DNA from: Bacillota bacterium
Lineage (GTDB): Bacteria > Bacillota > Clostridia > Lachnospirales > Lachnospiraceae
Assembly (NCBI GenBank): GCA_023424235.1
Contig: JAFAEB010000017.1
Location: 1 to 8,281, forward strand
Direction of reading: 5' to 3'
DNA length: 8,281 nucleotides
The position numbers were made by a program, and so were the translations under genes. Shown piece after piece: positions 1 through 4,912 of the stretch (position 1 is its first letter; each line of letters begins with the position of its first letter). The notes below the pieces were generated by a model that saw only the letters and a list, made by a program, of their open reading frames with translations, did no database searches and was not told the origin of the DNA.

Positions 1-278
1 TTATACTGCAAACTTTTTTAATCTTTTTTATTGCATATATTGCGTCAAAAGTTTTAAAACTCCCTCATACAATAGCAGCACCAGCGGGAATGATAGGAGC
101 ATCTAATTTTTTTGAACTTTCCGTTGCTGTAGCAATTGCATTGTTTGGAACAACTTCGCCTGTAGCATTAGCAACTATAGTTGGAGTTTTAGTAGAAGTA
201 CCTGTGATGCTAATTCTTGTAAAAATTGCAAATAATACGAAAGCTTGGTTTGATCGAAGTAGTAAGCAGATAGGATAA
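1..278 (+). CDS. acr3: ACR3-family arsenite efflux permease, C-terminal part (5' end outside window)
   Basis: The frame is open from the left edge (first complete codon at 3) to TAA at 276-278, giving the last 91 residues. The stretch APAGMIGASNFFELSVAVAI, followed by GTTSPVALATIVGVLVEVPV, is characteristic of the end of ACR3 (bile acid/arsenite/riboflavin transporter superfamily) arsenite exporters. ACR3 proteins have ten membrane segments; this part holds the last two or three, with the charged tail (NNTKAWFDRSSKQ) expected in the cytoplasm. The protein would export the As(III) produced by the arsC gene downstream on the same strand. The N-terminus and any upstream arsR are outside the window. 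An internal ATG at 90 is only a conserved methionine of the transporter, not a separate gene start. Confidence 0.93.
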   Translation, partial: ILQTFLIFFIAYIASKVLKLPHTIAAPAGMIGASNFFELSVAVAIALFGTTSPVALATIVGVLVEVPVMLILVKIANNTKAWFDRSSKQIG

Positions 279-565
279 AGAGAAATGGCTTATATGATAC
301 TAAATCTAAATCAGACACTAATAATATGAGACTCTAGTATTAACTTAGACCTTAGTATAAAATAATACTCTAATATAGAAGGCACCAATTGAAATAAGGA
401 TCTGGTATAAATAAGAACTCATAAAAATGAAACTTTCTTATTAAATGAGACTCTCGAATTTAATAAGAAAGCGACTAAATATAATGGGGTAAAAATGAAA
501 CTGATGTAATTGAGAATAATATAAAACAAAATAGATATAGAAAGCAACATTAGGAGGAAATTAAA
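279..565 (+). other. AT-rich spacer between acr3 and arsC with inverted and direct repeats
   Basis: This 287-base stretch has no supported gene; the one short ATG frame near 285 lacks a convincing Shine-Dalgarno. It holds a perfect 14-bp inverted repeat (433-446 with 458-471), a 13-bp direct repeat (422-434 and 490-502, TAAAAATGAAACT), and a 10-bp direct repeat ATGAGACTCT (326-335 and 445-454), the second copy in the loop region of the hairpin. No T-run follows the hairpin, so it is not a standard terminator. I see no strong promoter; TTGAGA at 510-515 has only a poor -10 candidate. Whether arsC is co-transcribed with acr3 cannot be decided from sequence. Confidence 0.6.
433..471. repeat. Perfect 14-bp inverted repeat upstream of arsC
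   Basis: The left arm CTTTCTTATTAAAT (433-446) is exactly complementary to the right arm (458-471). The 11-base centre can form a further 3-bp stem (GAG 447-449 with CTC 453-455). It lies about 95 bases before the arsC start. It could be an mRNA-stabilising hairpin, a protein-binding palindrome or a relic of a small mobile repeat. No function can be assigned. Confidence 0.6.
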
Positions 566-973
566 TTGAAAAAATTAAAAGTTGGATTTATATGTGTTCA
601 TAATTCCTGTAGATCACAAATGGCAGAAGCATTAGGTAAGTATTTTGCATCGGATGTTTTTGAAAGTTATTCAGCTGGAACAGAGCTAAGACCACAAATT
701 AATCAAGATGCGGTACGTATTATAAAAGACTTATATGATATAGACATGAATCAGACTCAAAAAAGTAAGCTATTAACCGATATTCCAGATGTTGATGTAG
801 TAATCACCATGGGTTGTAATGTGAATTGTCCTAACTTACCATGTATGCATAGAGAAGATTGGGGGCTTCTTGATCCTTCCGGTAAATCAGATGATGAATT
901 TATTAAGACTGCAAAAATGATTGAAGAGAAAGTGCTTGACCTTAAGAATAGAATCCAAAATCTAGCCTTATAG
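566..973 (+). CDS. arsC: Arsenate reductase, low-molecular-weight phosphatase-like (thioredoxin type)
   Basis: A 135-residue cytoplasmic enzyme reducing arsenate to arsenite, which the adjacent ACR3 pump can export. The P-loop CVHNSCRS (Cys10 to Arg16, the CX5R signature) binds the oxyanion, with Cys10 as expected nucleophile. The segment MGCNVNCPNLPC gives Cys84, Cys88 and Cys93, which supply the resolving pair of this mechanism, and DP at 103-104 fits the conserved general-acid loop before PSGK. Length matches the family (about 130-140). The start is TTG at 566, chosen because AGGAGG at 552-557 is spaced 8 bases from it and it yields the standard MKKLKVGFIC N-terminus. In the thioredoxin-coupled family the disulfide relay passes to thioredoxin. 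The protein resembles clostridial ArsC variants more than the staphylococcal plasmid type; which two of the three distal cysteines act is inferred, not seen. Confidence 0.95.
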   Translation: MKKLKVGFICVHNSCRSQMAEALGKYFASDVFESYSAGTELRPQINQDAVRIIKDLYDIDMNQTQKSKLLTDIPDVDVVITMGCNVNCPNLPCMHREDWGLLDPSGKSDDEFIKTAKMIEEKVLDLKNRIQNLAL

Positions 974-1047
974 AACATGTATAGTAATAAGGGATTAGCA
1001 CGAAATAAAGTAAAAAATTAAGAAAAATATATAGTACAATAATAAAG

Positions 1048-1094
1048 AAGTAAGTCCTACCATTTATGAAATATATGTGGAAGGACTTACTTTT
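1048..1094 (+). terminator. Rho-independent terminator after arsC, possibly bidirectional
   Basis: AAGTAAGTCCT (1048-1058) pairs perfectly with AGGACTTACTT (1082-1092), an 11-bp stem, and CCA/TGG can add pairs inside the loop. TTTT (1091-1094) and further T-rich sequence follow on the plus strand. On the minus strand the stem is followed by CTTTATTATT, so it may also stop the dus transcript arriving from the right, although it lies about 160 bases beyond that stop codon. Confidence 0.85.
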
Positions 1095-1098
1095 CTAT

Positions 1099-1161
1099 CT
1101 ATTAGTTACTTTCCTATTAATTACTTTCTATTAATTACTTTTCTATCTATTAATTAATTTT
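1099..1161. repeat. Short tandem repeat, four copies of about 14 bp
   Basis: Imperfect copies of CTATTAATTACTTT start at 1099 (one G change), 1114, 1128 and 1147 (C to A change plus an inserted CTAT before it). The array follows the arsC terminator directly and its T-rich strand runs into TTTTTTTT at 1163-1170. It is non-coding and looks like replication slippage in an AT-rich spacer. The remaining bases to 1254 show no gene or further structure. Confidence 0.75.
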
Positions 1162-1254
1162 CTTTTTTTTATTACATTTCCATTATTTTTATCATTTATT
1201 AATTTGAATAAGTACGCTAATCTAGTTTTATAGTTTATATGATGTCATATTGTT

Positions 1255-2298
1255 TTATGATTCCCATAATAACGCTTGCGGCATTTCACTTAAGAGTTTG
1301 TCAACTATATTTACAATATTATCATTCTTCAAGGATGGAGACGATAATAGTTGTCGATACATCTTATTCCCTCTTTGCCCATGGAAGAGACTTTGTAATG
1401 GTTCAATTAATGAAAAAATACTTATTCCATTCTCTAACTCATTTAAGATATATGGTAGGTATGCTTTTATGATTTCACCTCTTTTAATTGGAACTTCTTC
1501 TGAAGGTTCACCTATTTCTTTATCAAGAGAAGCTAATAAATAGCAATTCTCGTAAGTTACTCTACCGAGCATGACGCCATCAACCCTAGTTAGTGCTTCT
1601 TTAATGGAGTCTACAGTCTTAAATCCACCATTTATTTCAATGTTTAAATGGCTATATTCCTTTTTTAGTCGATATACAATGTCATAATCAAGTGGGGGTA
1701 TTTCTCTATTTTCTTTAGGGCTTAAGCCTTTAAGTATAGCACTGCGGGCATGAATGGTATATCGATCCGGTTTTGCCTTGGATACGGTATCTAAAAATTC
1801 TAGCAAATCCTCATAACCTTCTAAAATTCTCTTCCCATCTTTATCATCTATTATGCCAGTACCATCAATACCAATTCTATGCTTTATTGTTATTGGTTTT
1901 TTAGTCGCCTCCTTCATAGCACATAGAATTTCATAAACCAGATTCTTTGAAGACATTAATGCTGCACCCATTAAGTTACCCGACACCCGATCCGATGGGC
2001 ATCCGCAATTTAGGTTTACTTCGCTATATTGATATCCTTCTGCTAATTTAACTGCTTGATAAGCTTCTTCGGGGGTGGCAGCAGCAATTTGGAGGGCCAC
2101 ATTTCCTTCTTCTTTATTAAAATATAGTATTTTATCAATATCTCCATACATAATTGATTTTGCTGAAATCATCTCTGTATATAGAAGAGCTTCTTTCGTT
2201 AATAGTCTTGTAAAATACCTAAAATGCCGATTTGTTACATCAACCATTGGTGCTATGCTTATTTTCGGTGTTACTATATGTGAATTGTATATTTCCAT
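1255..2298 (-). CDS. dusA: tRNA-dihydrouridine synthase, DusA type
   Basis: A 347-residue FMN- and NADPH-dependent enzyme that reduces specific uridines of the tRNA D-loop (U20/U20a for DusA) to dihydrouridine. The N-terminal TIM-barrel part has SIAPMVDVTNRHFR (14-27). NLNCGCPSDRV (95-105) holds the expected catalytic Cys100, with KHRIGID (139-145) and IHAR (182-185) supplying FMN/tRNA-contact Lys and His. GLSPKENREIPPLDYD (191-206) and INGG (222-225) are hallmarks separating DusA from DusB and DusC. The C-terminal helical region (about 265-347) contains the DusA-like FHGQRGNKMYRQLLS. An upstream TTG at 2322 would add eight residues, but ATG at 2298 has GAGGT (2306-2310) seven bases before it and the better N-terminus. 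It stands alone, divergent from the methyltransferase gene. The family is certain, the exact target uridine inferred. Confidence 0.94.
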   Translation of the reverse strand: MEIYNSHIVTPKISIAPMVDVTNRHFRYFTRLLTKEALLYTEMISAKSIMYGDIDKILYFNKEEGNVALQIAAATPEEAYQAVKLAEGYQYSEVNLNCGCPSDRVSGNLMGAALMSSKNLVYEILCAMKEATKKPITIKHRIGIDGTGIIDDKDGKRILEGYEDLLEFLDTVSKAKPDRYTIHARSAILKGLSPKENREIPPLDYDIVYRLKKEYSHLNIEINGGFKTVDSIKEALTRVDGVMLGRVTYENCYLLASLDKEIGEPSEEVPIKRGEIIKAYLPYILNELENGISIFSLIEPLQSLFHGQRGNKMYRQLLSSPSLKNDNIVNIVDKLLSEMPQALLWES

Positions 2299-2342
2299 TT
2301 CTATTACCTCGCTTTTGTACAAAACTAATTTGTGATTCGTAT

Positions 2343-2371
2343 ATCATATCTATTTATTTTCTTCTTTTTAA
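2343..2371 (-). promoter_or_regulatory. Candidate promoter for dusA
   Basis: Read on the minus strand, TTAAAA (2366-2371) and TATGAT (2343-2348) are separated by 17 bases and lie about 45 bases upstream of the dusA ATG. The -10 matches consensus at five of six positions and the -35 at four of six. In such AT-rich DNA this is only a candidate. Confidence 0.4.
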
Positions 2372-2539
2372 GCAGATTAAAATAAGGCTTAACTACCTCT
2401 ATATTAACATAGCTTTAAACAATATTCTTTTTACTATATCATATTTCATATTAAAAAGCATTATAAATTCAATGGTAGAAAGTTGTAGAAATCTATCAAC
2501 TATTCGTTTTATAATATGAAATATATTCCAAAAATTATC

Positions 2540-2568
2540 TTGATAATAAACTCTAAGAATGATATAGT
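2540..2568 (+). promoter_or_regulatory. Sigma-A-like promoter for the methyltransferase leader
   Basis: TTGATA (2540-2545) and TATAGT (2563-2568) are exactly 17 bases apart, each matching consensus at five of six positions. Transcription would start near 2575, giving a roughly 165-base untranslated leader before the GTG at 2739. It is the best-spaced promoter in the dusA-methyltransferase gap. Confidence 0.6.
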
Positions 2569-2600
2569 TTATTTATTACATATGGAAGGAAGTGGTATTT

Positions 2601-2642
2601 ATGTTAATGTTAAGCATTGTTTATGAGGTGGCAATAGAGTAG
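2601..2642 (+). CDS. Possible 13-codon leader peptide upstream of the methyltransferase
   Basis: ATG at 2601 opens MLMLSIVYEVAIE, ending at TAG 2640-2642. GGAAGGAAG (2584-2592) is a plausible Shine-Dalgarno eight bases before it, and the promoter at 2540-2568 would transcribe it. The last codons and stop coincide exactly with the left arm of a 12-bp stem (2631-2642), so translation would open that stem. The peptide resembles nothing I recognise; chance is possible at this length. Confidence 0.35.
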   Translation: MLMLSIVYEVAIE

Positions 2643-2689
2643 AACCAAAGGTATTTATATAAAGCTACTTTTGCTTGTTATTCTATTGC
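2631..2689 (+). promoter_or_regulatory. Stem-loop in the methyltransferase leader
   Basis: GCAATAGAGTAG (2631-2642) pairs with 2678-2689 over 12 bp including two G-U pairs, enclosing a 35-base loop. No T-run follows, so it is not a terminator. The overlapping segment AGAACC (2641-2646) can alternatively pair with GGTTCT (2729-2734), which includes the last two bases of the methyltransferase Shine-Dalgarno. The two pairings are mutually exclusive, as expected of a translational switch. This is inference from base pairing only. Confidence 0.35.
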
Positions 2690-2738
2690 TTATCTAATGT
2701 AGCGTAAGTGATAATAACAACAATAGGAGGTTCTTAAA

Positions 2739-3458
2739 GTGCGAAATTTTACCTTTAAAGACAAGTATGAAACATTAATAAATGAATTAATTGAAGACTT
2801 TAATAAAAGTCACAGCTATAACTATATTATGGGGCCTAATGCGTTATACCTGATAGAAATCTTATGTGAAAAGATGGACTTAAAACCAGGAATGCGTGTC
2901 TTAGATATGGGATGTGGTGCAGGGTTTACCTCAATTATATTAGCAAAGGAATATGGTGTTACCGTTTTTGCTAATGATTTATGGTTCCCTGCAACTGAAA
3001 ACTTTGAACGATTTAAAAAAGCTGGAGTGGAAGATAAAGTATTTCCGTTTCATGCAGAGGCACATAATTTACCCTACGCAAGCAATTTCTTTGATGCTGC
3101 AATTAGCATAGATGCTTACCATTACTTTGGTACTGATGAATGTTATTTAGGTGACCACTATGCTAAGCTAGTAAAGCAAGGTGGACAGTTTGGACTTATT
3201 AACCCTAGCCTTACAAGAGAATTTACGGATGGACTTCCTGAACAAATGAAACCTTTTTGGGAACCTAATATGTATGCATGGCATAGCGCTGATTGGTGGA
3301 AACATCTTTGGCAAAAATCTGGTTTGGTTGAAGTAACCTGTGCTGAGGAAATACCTGAAGGCAAAGCTATTTGGAGAATGACAGCCGATGATGAACTTCA
3401 CGATGCAGATACAGAAAACTACCTTACTCTAATGGTCATGACCGCTATCAAAAAATAA
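2739..3458 (+). CDS. Class I SAM-dependent methyltransferase, substrate unknown
   Basis: A 239-residue soluble protein with a Rossmann-type methyltransferase core. Motif I is VLDMGCGAGFTS (54-65), the SAM-binding glycine loop. FANDLW (77-82) places an acidic Asp80 at the end of strand 2, HAEAHNLPY (105-113) and FDAAISIDAYHYF (118-130) correspond to motifs II-III, and LVKQGGQFGLINP (144-156) to post-motif III. The helical N-terminus (1-45) and the Trp-rich segment 174-192 would form a substrate lid. The overall look is that of small-molecule methyltransferases of the UbiE/phosphoethanolamine type, but I cannot name a substrate. The start is GTG at 2739 with AGGAGG at 2725-2730, eight bases away. 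It appears monocistronic: own promoter, leader and terminator. Confidence 0.88.
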   Translation: MRNFTFKDKYETLINELIEDFNKSHSYNYIMGPNALYLIEILCEKMDLKPGMRVLDMGCGAGFTSIILAKEYGVTVFANDLWFPATENFERFKKAGVEDKVFPFHAEAHNLPYASNFFDAAISIDAYHYFGTDECYLGDHYAKLVKQGGQFGLINPSLTREFTDGLPEQMKPFWEPNMYAWHSADWWKHLWQKSGLVEVTCAEEIPEGKAIWRMTADDELHDADTENYLTLMVMTAIKK

Positions 3459-3471
3459 GTTAACTAATTTT

Positions 3472-3509
3472 AAAGGGGATCATAACACGATGCTTATGAT
3501 TCCTTTTTA
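3472..3509 (+). terminator. Rho-independent terminator after the methyltransferase
   Basis: AAAGGGGATCATAA (3472-3485) pairs with TTATGATTCCTTTT (3494-3507) around an eight-base loop, with two G-U pairs, and the T-run 3504-3508 overlaps the end of the stem. It lies just after the TAA at 3456-3458. Confidence 0.88.
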
Positions 3510-3598
3510 TAAAAACACTAGATATTTAAATGCAATTAATAGATAAACTTATAACAAAATCTTTGTTACTAAATTATAGTAATTACGAGGTGTTAATA

Positions 3599-4027
3599 AT
3601 GAAACCAACTTATCTATACCATGGAAGCCAATATAAGTTCGATATTGTGAAACCACATAAAGCTAGTGGTAATAGATCATGCGATTCATATGAAGCAATC
3701 TATGCTTACGAAAAATTTGAAGATGTGATCCCATTTGCTCTACCTATTAGATGGTATCCAGATGAACCTAATGGAAAACTAAGTTTTCATGCGAATGATG
3801 GTAAAACATGCATTGAATATGGTAGCTTAAACCCTAATGGAAAAGGCTATATTTACAAAATGGATGCAAGTACCTTTCAAAAAATAGAATACGGCCAGTA
3901 TATATCTAGTGTTAGTGTAAAACCAGTTGAAATATATGAAATTGATGTACGTGACTATTGGAATACGGTTAGATTTTCAGATGAAGCTTTGTTAATACAG
4001 CAGAAACTATATGGTACAAATACATAA
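3599..4027 (+). CDS. Uncharacterised 142-aa protein with N-terminal YHGS motif
   Basis: I do not recognise a named family. The protein is soluble, rich in aromatic and charged residues, with no signal peptide or membrane segment. It starts MKPTYLYHGSQYKFDIVKP; a strand ending in (L/Y)HG(S/T) followed by a variable loop is the usual opening of ADP-ribosyltransferase-fold proteins (PARP, KptA and related groups), where the His contacts NAD. AIYAYEKFEDVIPFAL (33-48) could be the Tyr-bearing strand-helix, and VEIYEIDVRDYW (110-121) a late strand with Glu. This alignment is my inference. The frame is open from 3530, but ATG 3599 is preferred because GAGGTG at 3587-3592 is correctly spaced and the earlier ATG has none. 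The strong terminator upstream implies its own promoter, which I could not identify. Confidence 0.72.
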   Translation: MKPTYLYHGSQYKFDIVKPHKASGNRSCDSYEAIYAYEKFEDVIPFALPIRWYPDEPNGKLSFHANDGKTCIEYGSLNPNGKGYIYKMDASTFQKIEYGQYISSVSVKPVEIYEIDVRDYWNTVRFSDEALLIQQKLYGTNT

Positions 4028-4114
4028 TACACAATTATTTGTTTGTTCTTTTTCTGGTGTTCTCATTGAGAGATGAATTATACATTTAGTAAAGTAATTT
4101 TAAGGAGGATAGGA

Positions 4115-4459
4115 ATGATTGTTAAAATGACAAGAAAGCTAAATATTGGTAGAAGTTTAGTTATATGGATAACTATTATTGGTGGATTTATTTGCTGGCT
4201 TATAATACCAACAATTACATCAGTTCATTTTGGATTAACATTTACTCCTGATAGAATAGGCAATAAAGGCGAGTTATTATTTTTACTGATACTCCCTTTA
4301 TTTGCATATGTACCATTTAGTATTCCTGAATTCCATATGGAATCAGAGGAAAATAGCTTAATAATAATGAAAAAGAAAAGGTCAAATGCCTTAGTTCAAC
4401 TTATTATCGCTCTTATATTATCATTAGTCGTTTGGATTCCTTTATTAATAGCTCTGTAG
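4115..4459 (+). CDS. Small three-segment membrane protein with DUF1648-like region
   Basis: The 114-residue product has three predicted membrane segments (about 13-33, 53-71 and 92-113) and a basic N-terminus (KMTRKLNIGRS). The loop between segments 1 and 2, IPTITSVHFGLTFTPDRIGNK (31-51), followed by LLFLLILPL, has the P-x(n)-HFG-x(n)-PDR-G-K pattern of DUF1648, the domain found in SdpI-type immunity/signalling proteins and many small Firmicute membrane proteins. Full SdpI has further segments, so this is a short relative and immunity function should not be assumed. An upstream ATG at 4073 is in frame but has no Shine-Dalgarno; ATG 4115 has AAGGAGG at 4102-4108, six bases away. It follows the YHGS gene by about 90 bases on the same strand, without an evident terminator between them. 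Confidence 0.78.
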   Translation: MIVKMTRKLNIGRSLVIWITIIGGFICWLIIPTITSVHFGLTFTPDRIGNKGELLFLLILPLFAYVPFSIPEFHMESEENSLIIMKKKRSNALVQLIIALILSLVVWIPLLIAL

Positions 4460-4504
4460 TTCACATATGTTCTTTTCTTTACGAAGCTCAAATCTAAAAT
4501 ATAT

Positions 4505-4533
4505 TTGACTTCTTATTCATAGCATGGTAAAAT
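4505..4533 (+). promoter_or_regulatory. Strong promoter for the rsgA leader
   Basis: TTGACT (4505-4510) and TAAAAT (4528-4533) are spaced by exactly 17 bases, each five of six to consensus, and TG at 4525-4526 makes an extended -10. It is the best promoter in the window. Transcription would begin near 4540, giving a leader of about 370 bases before the proposed rsgA start. Confidence 0.8.
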
Positions 4534-4566
4534 ATAGTAAATTTAATGTTCTGCTATATAGGCAGA

Positions 4567-4698
4567 TACGAAAGGAGTGTTTATTAAATGGCAAAAATAT
4601 TAGAGGTGTCTTTAAAATAAAACTTAATATGGGTGCAACACAGATTACTTAGGGATATATCCCTTTTTATTTGTGCACCAAAAAAGTAACCTTTCGTG
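4567..4698 (+). promoter_or_regulatory. Long-range helix sequestering the leader-ORF ribosome site, with nested hairpins
   Basis: TACGAAAGG (4567-4575) can pair with CCTTTCGTG (4690-4698), nine pairs with one G-U, covering most of the Shine-Dalgarno AAAGGAG (4571-4577) of the 10-codon ORF. Inside it GGTGCA (4632-4637) pairs with TGCACC (4674-4679), extendable by two pairs across a bulge. Inside that AGGGA (4651-4655) pairs with TCCCT (4660-4664), followed by TTTTT (4664-4668), a terminator-like element. TTACTT (4645-4650) can instead pair with AAGTAA (4684-4689), incompatible with the GGTGCA stem. These alternatives suggest a switching leader. I recognise no T-box or known riboswitch core. 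Confidence 0.55.
4588..4620 (+). CDS. Possible 10-codon leader peptide in the rsgA leader
   Basis: ATG at 4588 opens MAKILEVSLK and stops at TAA 4618-4620. AAAGGAG at 4571-4577 is a strong Shine-Dalgarno ten bases upstream, and the strong promoter at 4505-4533 would transcribe it. An ORF this short with this good a ribosome site, placed just before stem-loops, fits a regulatory leader peptide whose translation changes folding of the RNA downstream. The peptide sequence is not one I recognise. Confidence 0.55.
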   Translation: MAKILEVSLK

Positions 4699-4732
4699 AT
4701 ACAAAAGCTTGGTACAATATCATTGCATTATG

Positions 4733-4760
4733 AGCACACTTTAAGGTGTGTTATTTTTTT
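4733..4760 (+). terminator. Second terminator-like hairpin in the rsgA leader
   Basis: ACACACT-like arms 4733-4740 and 4745-4752 form a stem with core CACAC/GTGTG and G-U extensions around a TTAA loop. The run TTATTTTTTT (4751-4760) follows directly. A transcript from 4540 would end here unless antitermination occurs. It sits immediately before the GC-rich leader segment. Confidence 0.7.
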
Positions 4761-4768
4761 GCATTTTT

Positions 4769-4838
4769 ATGAACCGTAGTAGACAGCATGAACGGCTGCT
4801 TGCTACGGTATTTTTGCGCCCTTTTTTAAAAAAGGAGG
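4769..4838 (+). promoter_or_regulatory. GC-rich attenuator hairpin encoding a leader-peptide segment, then orphan Shine-Dalgarno
   Basis: ATG at 4769 opens a frame reading MNRSRQHERLLATVFLRP, encoded across a hairpin: ACCGTAG (4773-4779) pairs with CTACGGT (4803-4809) and CAGC (4784-4787) with GCTG (4795-4798). TTTTT at 4811-4815 makes it terminator-like. Next is the palindrome CCTTTTTTAAAAAAGG (4820-4835), whose right arm includes the start of AGGAGG (4833-4838). The first 38 bases from 4771 contain 21 G/C, far above the surroundings. A peptide frame folded into a terminator is how translation-dependent attenuators of antibiotic-inducible genes are built, and I have an unverified impression of similar peptides in front of Gram-positive resistance genes. 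No ATG/GTG/TTG start in the rsgA frame follows AGGAGG at usable distance; the nearby TTG (4842) stops after two codons. Confidence 0.65.
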
Positions 4839-4912
4839 TAATTGACTTAATAAGTAACAAGGAAAAAACACTAACAAAACCAATACAAACTAAAAATGGA
4901 GGAATCAAGAAT

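Noticed and set aside
1099..1161. CRISPR array
   Set aside because: Repeats are about 14 bp, directly adjacent without spacers, and no cas genes are nearby.
2232..2519. Plus-strand frames overlapping the start of dusA and its upstream gap
   Set aside because: Low-complexity, Phe/Ile-rich translation of AT-rich antisense and intergenic DNA, with no ribosome site and no recognisable domain.
3530..3598. N-terminal extension of the YHGS protein from ATG 3530
   Set aside because: No ribosome site before 3530, while ATG 3599 has a well-placed GAGGTG and gives the conserved-looking N-terminus.
4540..4765. T-box or other classic riboswitch controlling rsgA
   Set aside because: No T-box antiterminator core (TGGNACCGCG-like) and no core of a riboswitch class I know by sequence; only general alternative pairing is visible.
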